Of a stretch of DNA of 64,000 nucleotides, positions 1 through 8,933 are shown in pieces. Under the pieces are notes generated by a model. That model was given only the letters and a program-made list of their open reading frames with translations, was not told where the DNA came from and searched no databases. The stretch is from positions 1 to 64,000 of the forward strand of contig JAJZSY010000012.1 of the NCBI GenBank assembly GCA_021849425.1, in the 5' to 3' direction. Within the stretch, counting starts at the first letter, position 1. Each line of letters opens with the position of its first letter. This stretch comes from Pseudomonadota bacterium. Lineage in GTDB: Bacteria; Pseudomonadota; Alphaproteobacteria; Acetobacterales; Acetobacteraceae. The position numbers and the translations under genes are program-made.

Positions 1-11
1 CGGGAGATGGC

Positions 12-635
12 ATGATGGACAGGTTCGAACGGCTGGAGGCGGTCGCCGCCCCGCTCAGGATGGCGAATGTCGATACCGACAAGATCATCCCGGCGCGCTT
101 CCTCAAGACGATCAAGCGCTCGGGGCTGGGCAAGCACGCCTTCGCCGGGCTGCGCTACAACGAGGATGGCAGCGAGACCCCCGATTTCGTGCTGAACCGC
201 GAGCCCTACCGGCACGCGCGAATCCTGGTCGCCGGGGAGAATTTCGGCTGCGGCTCGTCGCGCGAGCACGCGCCCTGGGCGCTGCTGGATTTCGGCATCA
301 AATGCGTGATCGCGCCGAGCTTCGCCGACATCTTCTTCAACAACTGCTTCAAGAACGGCATCCTGCCGATCGTGCTGCCCAGCGCGCAGTGCGAGGCGCT
401 GATGGAGGATGCGGAATCGGGGGCGAACGCGCGGATCATCGTCGATCTCGCGGCGCAGACCGTCTCGCGGCCGGATGGCGAGGCCTATGGGTTCGAGATC
501 GATCCGTTCCGCAAGCGCTGCCTGCTGGAGGGGCTCGACGATATCGGCCTGACGCTGGAGAAGGCGCCCTCGATCGACGCCTATGAGGCGAAGCTGGATG
601 GCGCCGCCTGGCGGCCGCGGATCGAGGCGGTCTGA
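12..635 (+). CDS. leuD: 3-isopropylmalate dehydratase small subunit
   Basis: Small (swivel-domain) subunit of isopropylmalate isomerase, which with LeuC converts 2- to 3-isopropylmalate in leucine synthesis. At 207 aa it has the usual family length. The hallmark [17 protein letters not shown] lies at about residues 75-91, and the N-terminus has the typical [19 protein letters not shown]-like ribosome site at 1-6 serves one of two adjacent ATG codons (12 or 15). leuC is expected just outside the left edge. leuB follows in the same direction, so this is the tail of a leu operon. Confidence 0.97.
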   Translation: MMDRFERLEAVAAPLRMANVDTDKIIPARFLKTIKRSGLGKHAFAGLRYNEDGSETPDFVLNREPYRHARILVAGENFGCGSSREHAPWALLDFGIKCVIAPSFADIFFNNCFKNGILPIVLPSAQCEALMEDAESGANARIIVDLAAQTVSRPDGEAYGFEIDPFRKRCLLEGLDDIGLTLEKAPSIDAYEAKLDGAAWRPRIEAV

Positions 636-692
636 CCCGCCCGCCATCCGGCGAGACGACATTCTGCAAGCGACCCCAAGGGAGAGACGATC

Positions 693-1805
693 ATGATTGC
701 GAACCGGAAACTGCTGCTCCTGCCGGGGGACGGCATCGGCCCCGAGGTGATGGCGGAAGCCCGCCGGGTGATCGACTGGCTGGCGCGCAGCGGCCGGGCG
801 CGGTTCGAACTCGCCGAGGATCTGGTCGGCGGCGCCTCGATCGAGGCGACCGGCAAGCCGATCACGGAGCCGGTGATCGGGCGGGCGCTGGAGGCCGATG
901 CCGTGCTGTTCGGCGCCGTGGGCGGGCCGCAATGGGATTCGCAGCCCTTCGACAACCGGCCGGAACTCGCCATTCTCGAACTGCGCAAGCGGCTCGGCCT
1001 GTTCGCCAATCTGCGTCCGGCGCCGGTGTTCGACGCGCTGATCGACGCGAGTCCGCTCAAGCCGGAGATCGTGCGCGGGCTCGATATCATGATCGTGCGG
1101 GAATCGACGGGCGGGATCTATTTCGGCGAGCCGCGCGGGGTCGAGACGCTGGCGGACGGCACGAAGCGCGGGATCAACACCGAGGTCTATACCACGCCGG
1201 AGATCGAGCGGGTGGCGCGCGTCGCCTTCGAGCTGGCGCGCAAGCGGCAGGGACGGCTGACCAGCGTGGAGAAGGCGAACGTGATGGAATCCGGCCTGCT
1301 CTGGCGGCAGACGGTGGCGGCGCTCGGCGCGGCGGAGTATCCGGACGTGCAGCTCTCGCACATGTATGCCGATAATTGCGCGATGCAGCTGGCGAAGAAT
1401 CCGCGCCAGTTCGACGTGATCGTGACCGGCAACCTGTTCGGCGACCTGCTCTCCGACCTCGCCTCGATGCTGACCGGCTCGCTCGGCATGCTGCCTTCGG
1501 CCACACTCGGCGCGCCGGATGCGGCGGGGCGGCGGCATGCGCTCTACGAGCCGATCCACGGTTCGGCGCCGGACATCGCCGGCAAGGGCATCGCCAATCC
1601 GCTGGCGCAGATTCTCAGCCTGGCGATGCTGCTGCGCTATTCCTTCGACATGCAGGAGGATGCGGCGGCGATCGAGGCCGCCGTCTCGAACGTGCTGGCG
1701 AGCGGCATGCGCACCGCCGATATCGAGCAGAAGGGCACGGCGCGGATCGGCACCCGCACGATGGGCGATGCGGTGCTGCGCGAGCTGGACCGCATCGGCG
1801 GCTGA
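693..1805 (+). CDS. leuB: 3-isopropylmalate dehydrogenase
   Basis: NAD-dependent oxidative decarboxylation of 3-isopropylmalate to 2-ketoisocaproate, the third leucine-specific step. The 370 aa protein has the N-terminal [11 protein letters not shown], the substrate-binding arginine region ([14 protein letters not shown]), the catalytic metal-binding [10 protein letters not shown] and the C-terminal [26 protein letters not shown] ribosome site lies about 8 nt before the ATG. It lies 57 bp after leuD and is followed by a strong intrinsic terminator, so it closes the leu operon. Confidence 0.98.
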   Translation: MIANRKLLLLPGDGIGPEVMAEARRVIDWLARSGRARFELAEDLVGGASIEATGKPITEPVIGRALEADAVLFGAVGGPQWDSQPFDNRPELAILELRKRLGLFANLRPAPVFDALIDASPLKPEIVRGLDIMIVRESTGGIYFGEPRGVETLADGTKRGINTEVYTTPEIERVARVAFELARKRQGRLTSVEKANVMESGLLWRQTVAALGAAEYPDVQLSHMYADNCAMQLAKNPRQFDVIVTGNLFGDLLSDLASMLTGSLGMLPSATLGAPDAAGRRHALYEPIHGSAPDIAGKGIANPLAQILSLAMLLRYSFDMQEDAAAIEAAVSNVLASGMRTADIEQKGTARIGTRTMGDAVLRELDRIGG

Positions 1806-1823
1806 TCCGGCCGGAAAATGGCC

Positions 1824-1858
1824 GGGGCGGCAGGTTTCGCGCCTGCCGCCCCTTTTTT
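1824..1858 (+). terminator. intrinsic terminator of the leu operon
   Basis: Perfect 11-bp stem (GGGGCGGCAGG, 1824-1834, pairing with 1842-1852), 7-nt loop, then six T residues. It sits 19 bp after the leuB stop and 25 bp before the end of the convergent glycosyltransferase gene. Confidence 0.93.
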
Positions 1859-1882
1859 GTGCGCGATGCGAAACCCTGGCCG

Positions 1883-4594
1883 TCAGTCGCCGGCGGCGGT
1901 GCGGGCGCTGATCGGCATGCGGGAGCGGGGGAGAATGGATGCCTGCCGGACCGGCAGGGCCTGCCGCGCCGTGCCGGGAAGGGCGGCGATGACCGAGACC
2001 GAGACCGAGGCGAGATAGGGCAGGGACTGGGTCAGCAGCACCACGCACCAGAGGCGGCATTCCGGCGTTGCCCAGTGATGGCTGAAGCCGACGCCGAGCA
2101 GCGCGCCCCAGGTGAGGACGAGAAGGGCGAGTTCCTCGCGCACCATGAACAGGCCCTGCACCAGCGCGGGCGCGTTCTCCATTTTCGGGGTGCGGATGAA
2201 GGGCAGGCGGTTGGTGAACAGGCCCTTCCAGACCGCCTTGCCGATGCTGTGCGAGAGCGCGAGGCCGGCGATGGCCGCCCCCAGCCGGTCGGCCGGGCCG
2301 CAGGGCACGCGGGCGGCGTAGAGGGCGAAGATCTGCACGATCTTGAAGGCGAACAGGCCGATCGATGGCAGCATGAACAGGATGATCGGGAATTCGAAGC
2401 GCACCGGGTCGAGGATCAGCCCGGCCGACCAGGCGAGGCCGAGCAGCACGAAGGCGAGACCCAGCGCATCGCCGATCCAGGGCAGCCAGCCGGTGACGAA
2501 GTGCCAGCGCTGGCCGATCGTCAGCGTGCGGTCGAAGGGGGAGAGGAACGCCTTCCAGTGGCGGCGGGAAATCCGCATCGCGCCATAGGCCCAGCGGTAG
2601 CGCTGCTTGCGGAAGGCGTTGAAATCGTCCGGCATCACGCCGCGGCCGAAGCTGCGGCTGGAATAGACCGCCTCGAACCCCTCGCGGAACAGGCGCAGGC
2701 CAAGCTCGCTGTCTTCGGTGATGCACCATTCGGCCCAGCCGCCCTCGGCGGCGAGCGCCGCCTTGCGGATCAGCGTCATCGTGCCGTGCTGGATGACGGC
2801 GTTGCGCTCGTTGCGGTTGACCATGCCGATATGGAAGAAGCCGGCATATTCCCAGAACATCATCCGCTTGAAGAGCGAGCCGTCATTGTCGCGGTAGTCC
2901 TGCGGCGACTGGGTGAAGCCGATTTTCGGATCGGCGAAGGCGGGAACCATGCAGCGCAGCCAGTCGGGATCGACGATGTAGTCGGAGTCGATGATGCCGA
3001 CGATCTCGGCGTCCGGCGCGGTTTCGCGCAGGGCGAAGTTCAGCGCGCCGGCCTTGTAGCCGGGGTACTGGCCGAGGGTGAAGAAGCGGAAATGCTCGCC
3101 GAGCCGGGCGCAATGGGCGGCGACGGGCTCCCACATCGCCGGATCGTGCGTGTTGTTGTCGATCACCAGCACCTCGAAATTCCCGTAATCGAGGGCGGCG
3201 AGGGCGTTGAGCGTCTGTTTCACCATCTCGGGCGGTTCGTTGCAGATGGCGACGTGCAGCGAGACCTTGGGCAGCTTCGCGCCCTGAGGGGCGGGCACCG
3301 GCTCGAAATGGCGCATCCGCACCCGGCCGAACAGGGTTTCGACCAGGTCGAAACTGTCGGCGACGAGCAGGAGGAGCAGCAGCGCCTGGCCGGCGGCGAG
3401 CGTCGCCCAGACGGCGGCGGCGGACCAGGAGAGGTAGGTTTCGCCCATTGTCATCAGCAGCGACGCGAGGGCGGCGCCGAAGCCCTGCACCAGGGCGGCG
3501 AAGAGGAGCTTGCCGGGCCAGCGCAGATCGGGCCGGGTGCGGAGCATCAGCAGGGTGACGAGGGCGCCGAGCAGGGTGGAGCCGAGCGCCCAGGCGAGCC
3601 AGGCGCGGTTCTGCTGCACCGGGCCGGTGAGCGACCATTTGGCCTGGCGGTTGAGCGACCACATGCCCCAATAGCCGGCGGCGCGGCCCTCGAAGCTGGT
3701 TTTCCAGGGCTGGTCGAACGCCTCCATCACGAAGTAGTCGAGATGCTGTTTCTGCGCGATGTTGAAGAAGTCGCGCAGGAAGCGCGCCTGCAGGACGCGC
3801 GAGGCGCGGGCGGCGCCGATATCGATGCCGTCCGACGGCCAGCCGATCTCGCCGATGACGACCTTCTTGCCGGGGAAGCGCTTCTCGACCTCGTGCAGCC
3901 GCATCAGCGCGTAGTTCACCGCGTCCTTTTCCGGAACGCCCTCCCAGTAGGGGAGGAGATGCACGGTGATGAAATCGACCGATTTCGCAAGTTCGGGGTG
4001 GTGCAGCCAGACATGCCAGGGCTCGGCGGTGGAGACCGGCACATGCACGCGCTGCTTGACGTAATTGATGTCGGCGGCGAGTTCGGGGACGGTGAGGTTG
4101 CGGCGCAGGATCACCTCGTTGCCGACCATGACGGATTTCACGTCGGCATTGGCGTTGGCGACCTTGACGACCTTTTTCAGCTCGGCCGCGTTGGCTTTCG
4201 TGTGCTGGTCGAGCCAGGCGCCGAGGGTGACGTTGAGATGATAGGGGGCGGCGAGGGCGGGAATTTGGCCGAGATCGCCCTCGACCGTGTAGGTGCGGAT
4301 GTCGTGCGTTTGTTTCGCGACGAGGGCGAGATCGGCGCGGATCTGGGCGACCGAGGGATAGACGCCGCTTTGCGGGCTCTGCCCGGCGCGGAAGGGCGAG
4401 AAGGCGAAGCCGCCGATCTCGCCGCGATAGGCGGGAATGTTGGTGGCGGGGCGGTTGAGCACGGCCCATATGCCGAACGCGGCGGCGCCGGTGGCGATGG
4501 CGGCGAGCCAGGCGCCGGCATGGCGCCAGCCGCCGGCGGTCCGGCGCGGGCTGGTGCGAGGCGACAGGGGGCTGATCCGCGCGAGATGCGTCAT
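1883..4594 (-). CDS. GH17-GT2 fusion, beta-(1,3)-glucan synthase type (NdvB-like)
   Basis: A 903 aa membrane protein in two enzymatic parts. After an N-terminal membrane segment (about 27-47), residues 55-325 form a glycoside hydrolase 17-like domain with both expected glutamates, E160 in VGNEVILR and E249 in GEIGWPS. Several membrane helices follow (330-410), then a family 2 glycosyltransferase with DSD at 536-538, TED at 626-628 and QRYRW at 664-668, and C-terminal membrane helices. Family knowledge: rhizobial NdvB/NdvC-type proteins build periplasmic or exported beta-1,3/1,6-glucans. Likely role: synthesis with transglycosylation of an envelope glucan. A stand-alone GH17 protein is encoded at 51733-53322. 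The exact product cannot be read from sequence. Confidence 0.85.
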   Translation of the reverse strand: MTHLARISPLSPRTSPRRTAGGWRHAGAWLAAIATGAAAFGIWAVLNRPATNIPAYRGEIGGFAFSPFRAGQSPQSGVYPSVAQIRADLALVAKQTHDIRTYTVEGDLGQIPALAAPYHLNVTLGAWLDQHTKANAAELKKVVKVANANADVKSVMVGNEVILRRNLTVPELAADINYVKQRVHVPVSTAEPWHVWLHHPELAKSVDFITVHLLPYWEGVPEKDAVNYALMRLHEVEKRFPGKKVVIGEIGWPSDGIDIGAARASRVLQARFLRDFFNIAQKQHLDYFVMEAFDQPWKTSFEGRAAGYWGMWSLNRQAKWSLTGPVQQNRAWLAWALGSTLLGALVTLLMLRTRPDLRWPGKLLFAALVQGFGAALASLLMTMGETYLSWSAAAVWATLAAGQALLLLLLVADSFDLVETLFGRVRMRHFEPVPAPQGAKLPKVSLHVAICNEPPEMVKQTLNALAALDYGNFEVLVIDNNTHDPAMWEPVAAHCARLGEHFRFFTLGQYPGYKAGALNFALRETAPDAEIVGIIDSDYIVDPDWLRCMVPAFADPKIGFTQSPQDYRDNDGSLFKRMMFWEYAGFFHIGMVNRNERNAVIQHGTMTLIRKAALAAEGGWAEWCITEDSELGLRLFREGFEAVYSSRSFGRGVMPDDFNAFRKQRYRWAYGAMRISRRHWKAFLSPFDRTLTIGQRWHFVTGWLPWIGDALGLAFVLLGLAWSAGLILDPVRFEFPIILFMLPSIGLFAFKIVQIFALYAARVPCGPADRLGAAIAGLALSHSIGKAVWKGLFTNRLPFIRTPKMENAPALVQGLFMVREELALLVLTWGALLGVGFSHHWATPECRLWCVVLLTQSLPYLASVSVSVIAALPGTARQALPVRQASILPRSRMPISARTAAGD

Positions 4595-4788
4595 GAGCGA
4601 TCGTCCGGTTGAGCCGCGGAAGAAGTCCGCGGTGGTCCGGTTCTGATGGCGCAGTGCGGCAACGCGTCGGCTGGATTATGGCCAAAGAAAGGCGTGTGGT
4701 TCGCGGCGCGCGTGTCGGCTATGCTGGGTTGGGGGAGATCGTTGCGGGGGTGGCACCGGTTTTCCTTTCACCGGAACTGAAGGATCGC

Positions 4789-6081
4789 ATGCACGTTATT
4801 GTTCTGGTTATGATCTTGACCTTGCTCATTCTGCTGAACGCGGGATTCGCGCTGGCGGAGATGGCGCTGGTCTCGTCGCGCAAGGCGGCGCTGGCGCTGT
4901 TCGCGCGGAAAGGTGTCGGCGGGGCCGCGCGGGCCCGCGCGCTGGCGGAGACGCCGGAGCGCTTCCTGCCCACCGTTCAGGTCGGGATCACCGCGATCAG
5001 CGTGCTGACCGGCGTGGTGGGCGGCGCGCAGCTCGCCCAGTCGCTGGCGCCGGCGATCGCGCTGATCCGCCCGCTGGCGCCGCTGGCCAATACGCTGGCG
5101 CTGGCGATCACGGTGGTGGGCGTGACGCTGCTGACGCTGGTGTTTGGCGAGCTGGTGCCCAAGCAGCTGGCGCTGCGCAATGCCGAGCGGATCGCCTGCC
5201 TCGTCGCCTTGCCGATCGACATGTTCGCCCGCGCCGCCGCCCCGCTGGTCTGGCTGCTGGGGGCGACCTCGGACCTGGTGTTGCGGATGTTCGGGCCGGT
5301 CGATCCGCACCGGCGGGCGATCAGCGAGGAGGAGCTGAAGGCGATCCTCGCCGAGGGGACCGAGTCGGGCATGCTGGAATACGAGGAGCGGGACATGATG
5401 GAGCGGGTGATGCGGCTGGCCGACAAGCCGGTGCGCGCGATCATGACGCCGCGGCAGGACATCGCCTGGCTCGACCGCACGGCGCCGCGCGGGCAGGTGA
5501 TCTCGGCGCTGAAGGCGGCGCCGCATTCGCGTTTCGTGGTGTGCGACCGCAGCATCGACAACGTGGTCGGCATCGTCCAGGCCAAGGACATTCTCGACCG
5601 GATGCTGGATGGCAAGGACATCTCGATCGCCACCGCGCTGCGCCAGCCGCTGGCGGTGCCGGACGCGGTCTCGGCGCTGGATGCGCTGGAGCGGCTGAAA
5701 TCGGACCCGCTCGGGGTGGCGTTCGTGCTCGACGAATATGGCAGTTTCGAGGGGATGGTGACGGTGGGCGACCTGCTGGAGGCGATCGTCGGCGATGTCG
5801 AGGAGGCGGCGTATGGCGAGGTCGGCGAGCCGGCGCCGGACCGCTACGAGCTGGACGGGCTGGAGCCGATCGACGAGGTGGCGCACCGTTTCGGGCTGGA
5901 AAGCCTGCCGGCGCATGGATCGTATCATACGCTCGGGGGGTTTCTGCTGGCGCTGCTCAAGCGGGTGCCGCGGCAGGGCGACGCCATCGCCTATGGCGGG
6001 TGGCGGTTCGAGGTGCTGGAGATGAACGGGCGGCGGGTGGAGCATGTGCGGATCAGCCGCGACCCGACGGCGGCGCCCTGA
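4789..6081 (+). CDS. CNNM/CBS-domain membrane protein (CorC/HlyC-type hemolysin family)
   Basis: The N-terminal CNNM (DUF21) membrane domain (about residues 1-180 of 430, several hydrophobic helices, GELVPKQLALRNAE motif) is followed by a CBS pair (VRAIMTPRQDIAWLD to DEYGSFEGMVTVGDLLEAIVGD). The C-terminus is a CorC/HlyC transporter-associated domain. Related proteins act in Mg/Co efflux or metal homeostasis; the hemolysin name is historical. The frame is open from 4609, but ATG 4789 is preferred: AAGGA lies just upstream and the first membrane helix starts immediately after. A small hairpin (4614-4632) lies in the leader. Confidence 0.85.
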   Translation: MHVIVLVMILTLLILLNAGFALAEMALVSSRKAALALFARKGVGGAARARALAETPERFLPTVQVGITAISVLTGVVGGAQLAQSLAPAIALIRPLAPLANTLALAITVVGVTLLTLVFGELVPKQLALRNAERIACLVALPIDMFARAAAPLVWLLGATSDLVLRMFGPVDPHRRAISEEELKAILAEGTESGMLEYEERDMMERVMRLADKPVRAIMTPRQDIAWLDRTAPRGQVISALKAAPHSRFVVCDRSIDNVVGIVQAKDILDRMLDGKDISIATALRQPLAVPDAVSALDALERLKSDPLGVAFVLDEYGSFEGMVTVGDLLEAIVGDVEEAAYGEVGEPAPDRYELDGLEPIDEVAHRFGLESLPAHGSYHTLGGFLLALLKRVPRQGDAIAYGGWRFEVLEMNGRRVEHVRISRDPTAAP

Positions 6082-6092
6082 GTTTGAATAAT

Positions 6093-6108
6093 TTAGACTT
6101 TTGTTAAC
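6093..6108 (+). promoter_or_regulatory. CtrA-like box upstream of the chemotaxis receptor
   Basis: TTAG-N7-TTAAC in the AT-rich stretch before the receptor gene, one mismatch from the alphaproteobacterial CtrA consensus TTAA-N7-TTAAC. Two similar boxes lie in the flagellar intergenic region. Function is inferred from the motif and neighbours only. Confidence 0.4.
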
Positions 6109-6176
6109 GCGCTCCTGATATCTCGATGGCTTGGGTCTTTATGGAAAGGACCTGTCTGGCGAGAGGAGCCTGGCCG

Positions 6177-6236
6177 ATGAAGTCCGATCCCGTCACGTTT
6201 CTGGGCGCACGCGGCGTGCGGGCGCTGGCGTCGTGA
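6177..6236 (+). other. 19-codon leader reading frame overlapping the receptor start
   Basis: The ATG at 6177 has the best ribosome site in the area (GAGAGGAG, 6161-6168, 8-nt spacing). It encodes 19 residues beginning MKSDPVTFLGARGVRALAS and stops at TGA 6234-6236, which overlaps an in-frame GTG (6233) of the receptor. Either this is a translationally coupled leader peptide or it is the true N-terminus of the receptor separated by a one-base frameshift (mutation or sequencing error). The basic residues just before a membrane helix favour the second reading. Confidence 0.45.
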
Positions 6237-7906
6237 TCATCGGGACGCTGGCGGCATGCGCCGTGGTGGCCGCGGCGGCGGTGGCGATCATGGGGCGGCT
6301 GTTCGCCGTCAGGATCGGGCGCCTGGCTGCCGACCTGCACGCGGTGGCGCAGCATGCCGCCGAGGCGCAGCGGGACATGACGGCGCAGAACGGGCTCGAC
6401 CGCAATATCGACGCGCTGCGCAGCCGGCTGGCCGAGCTTGGCGAGCCGCGGATCGAGGATGACAGCCTGTGGTTCGGCGGATACCGGATCAATGGCGATG
6501 AGAGCATCGTCGATGACATCAAGGCGCGGTTCGGCGGCACGGTGACGATCTTCATGCGCGACCTGCGGGTGGCGACCAATGTGCAGAAGCCGGAGGGCGG
6601 CCGGGCGGTGGGCACGCGGCTGGCGCCGGGGCCGATTCATGACGCGGTGCTCGGCAAGGGCATCACCTATCGCGGCGAGGCGGAGATTCTGGGTGAAAAA
6701 TATTTCTCCATCTACGAGCCGGTGATCGCCAATCACGAGACGATCGCGATCATCTATGTCGGCGTGAAGAAGCTCGCCGTGCCGCAGGATCGGGTGCTGC
6801 GCCGGGCCGGGAGCTTCCCGCGCATGCGGGCCGATATCGAGGCGCTGAAGACGGTGCTTGCCGGGCAGGTGACGACTGCCGGCGAGGCCGTGGCGCAGCG
6901 GCAGGCGGCCGATGATACGCGCCGCGCGCTCGATGCCGAGCGGATCGAGCGCGCCCGCCAGCAGGCGCAGGCGATCGAGGCGCTCGGGAACGGGCTCGAA
7001 CGCCTGGCGGGCGGCGACCTGCTGTTCCAGCTCAACCGGCCGCTTGCCGCCGAGTACGAGAAACTGCGCCACGATTTCAACGGCGCGACCAGTCAGCTGC
7101 ACGACGTGATGGTGATGATCGCGCGCAACGCCGATGCCGTGCGGTCGGGGGCGCATGAAATCACCGCCGCCTCGGACGATCTGGCGCGGCGGACCGAGCA
7201 GCAGGCGGCGACGCTGGAGGAGACGGCGGCGGCGCTGGAGCAGATCACCGCCACGGTGCGGCGCACCGCCGAGGGCACCGGCGAGGCGAAGAAGCTGGTG
7301 GGCGGCGCACGGTCGGAAACCGACCACTCTGACGATATCGTGCGCAAGGCGGTGCAGGCGATGAGCGCGATCGAGGCGTCGTCACGCGAGATCGGGCAGA
7401 TCAGCGGGCTGATCGACGAGATCGCGTTCCAGACCAATCTGCTGGCCCTGAATGCCGGGGTCGAGGCGGCGCGGGCGGGTGATGCGGGCCGCGGCTTCGC
7501 GGTGGTCGCCACCGAGGTGCGCGCCCTGGCCCAGCGCTCGGCCGCGGCGGCGCGGGAAATCCAGGGGCTGATCGCTACCTCCGATCGGGAGGTGTCGGCC
7601 GGCGTGCAGCTCGTGGGCGAGACCGGCTCGGCCTTGCAGCGCATCGCACGGCAGGTTTCCGCGCTCGATGGGCTGGTCGCGGAGATCGCCGCGTCGTCGC
7701 AGGAACAGTCGACCGGGCTGGCCGAGGTCAATCTCGCGGTCAGCCAGATGGATCAGGTGACGCAGCAGAACGCGGCGATGGTGGAGGAAACCACGGCGGC
7801 GAGCCATAGCATGTCGTCCGAGGCGGCATCGCTCGCGGAATTGCTGGGCCAGTTCCGCATCGCCGCGGACGCGAACGTTCAGCTTCTGCCGGCCCGGGTG
7901 GCCTGA
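6233..7906 (+). CDS. methyl-accepting chemotaxis protein with Cache-like sensor
   Basis: Chemoreceptor that would signal through CheA/CheW to the flagellar motor. From GTG 6233 it is 557 aa: a membrane helix at the very start, then a Cache-like ligand domain (about 25-190, ending IAIIYVGVKK), a long linker, a HAMP-like stretch (LERLAGGDLLFQLN) and a classical signalling domain with the hairpin tip EIAFQTNLLALNAGVEAARAGDAGRGFAVVA (cited in part). Oddly, no second membrane helix follows the Cache domain, so sensor and signalling domain would be on the same side. The start is uncertain: the frame is open back to TTG 6131, and the only good ribosome site (6161-6168) serves an ATG in another frame. 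Confidence 0.85.
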   Translation: MIIGTLAACAVVAAAAVAIMGRLFAVRIGRLAADLHAVAQHAAEAQRDMTAQNGLDRNIDALRSRLAELGEPRIEDDSLWFGGYRINGDESIVDDIKARFGGTVTIFMRDLRVATNVQKPEGGRAVGTRLAPGPIHDAVLGKGITYRGEAEILGEKYFSIYEPVIANHETIAIIYVGVKKLAVPQDRVLRRAGSFPRMRADIEALKTVLAGQVTTAGEAVAQRQAADDTRRALDAERIERARQQAQAIEALGNGLERLAGGDLLFQLNRPLAAEYEKLRHDFNGATSQLHDVMVMIARNADAVRSGAHEITAASDDLARRTEQQAATLEETAAALEQITATVRRTAEGTGEAKKLVGGARSETDHSDDIVRKAVQAMSAIEASSREIGQISGLIDEIAFQTNLLALNAGVEAARAGDAGRGFAVVATEVRALAQRSAAAAREIQGLIATSDREVSAGVQLVGETGSALQRIARQVSALDGLVAEIAASSQEQSTGLAEVNLAVSQMDQVTQQNAAMVEETTAASHSMSSEAASLAELLGQFRIAADANVQLLPARVA

Positions 7907-7935
7907 GCGGCAGAGCGGCGCGCGGCCCGGCGGGA

Positions 7936-7959
7936 CCGGACCGCGTTCCGCGGTTCCGG
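7936..7959. terminator. possible bidirectional hairpin between convergent genes
   Basis: CCGGA-CCGCG-TTC-CGCGG-TTCCGG forms a GC-rich stem with one bulge between the convergent receptor and argB genes. No T-tract follows on either strand, so termination is only suggested. Confidence 0.3.
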
Positions 7960-7978
7960 CCTGACGCGGCCGGGCGGC

Positions 7979-8878
7979 TCAGGCGTGGATGAGCGTGCCG
8001 ATGCCGCCTTCGGTGAAGAGTTCGAGCAGGCAGGCATGGGGAACGCGGCCATCGAGGATGGTGGCGCCCTTGACGCCGTGGCGGACGGCGTCGATGCAGG
8101 TTTCGACCTTCGGGATCATGCCGCCGGAGATCGTGCCATCGGCGCGCAGCGCCTCGATTTCGGGGATCGACAGGTCGGGGATCAGCGCGCCGCCGCGGTC
8201 GAGCACGCCGGGGACATCGGTCAGCATCAGCAGCCGGTTGGCGCCGAGCGCGCCGGCGATGGCGCCGGCCACCGTGTCGGCGTTGATGTTGTAGGTTTCG
8301 CCATCGTCGCCGACGCCGACCGGGGCGACGACGGGGATGAGCCCCGCGCCGGTGAGCGCGTGGATCACCCGCACATCGACATGCGCGGGTTCGCCGACGA
8401 AGCCGAGATCGAGCGCGCGCTCGATCGCGCCATCCGGGTCGCGCGTCGTCCGCGTCAGCTTGCGGGCACGGATCAGCCCGCCATCCTTGCCGCAGATGCC
8501 GACGGCGAGGGCGCCGGCCCGGTTGATCAGCCCGGCGACCATCTTGTTCACCGTGCCGGCGAGAACCATTTCGACGACCTCGACCATCGCCGCGTCGGTC
8601 ACGCGCAGGCCATCGACGAAGGTGGACTGGATCGCCAGCCGCTTGAGCATGGCGTTGATCTGCGGCCCGCCGCCATGCACCACCACGGGGTTGATGCCGA
8701 CCTGCTTGAGCAGGGCGATGTCGCGGCCGAATTCCTCGGCGAGCGAGTCCTCGCCCATGGCATGGCCGCCATATTTCACCACGATCGTCGCGCCGGCATA
8801 GCGGCGCAGATAAGGCAGGGCGAGGGCGACGATGCGGGCCTGTTCGGCGGCGTCGGCGTGGCGGTCGGAAATCGTCAT
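7979..8878 (-). CDS. argB: acetylglutamate kinase
   Basis: Phosphorylates N-acetylglutamate in arginine biosynthesis. At 299 aa it matches the family. It has the amino-acid kinase signatures [10 protein letters not shown] (nucleotide binding) and [10 protein letters not shown] (substrate binding), then [17 protein letters not shown] and the C-terminal [14 protein letters not shown]. It is the last gene of the minus-strand run from rpmH; 55 bp separate it from yihA. Confidence 0.97.
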   Translation of the reverse strand: MTISDRHADAAEQARIVALALPYLRRYAGATIVVKYGGHAMGEDSLAEEFGRDIALLKQVGINPVVVHGGGPQINAMLKRLAIQSTFVDGLRVTDAAMVEVVEMVLAGTVNKMVAGLINRAGALAVGICGKDGGLIRARKLTRTTRDPDGAIERALDLGFVGEPAHVDVRVIHALTGAGLIPVVAPVGVGDDGETYNINADTVAGAIAGALGANRLLMLTDVPGVLDRGGALIPDLSIPEIEALRADGTISGGMIPKVETCIDAVRHGVKGATILDGRVPHACLLELFTEGGIGTLIHA

Positions 8879-8933
8879 GACGGCAGGATCTTCCCTTGCT
8901 GTTCCGGCTGTCTATGAAGGCGGGCGCGGGCGG

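Noticed and set aside
1376-4612. Long plus-strand open frame (1078 codons) opposite the GH17-GT2 gene
   Set aside because: Antisense shadow of a high-GC gene; translation is low-complexity Arg/Gly/Asp-rich with no domain, and the minus-strand protein has intact catalytic motifs.
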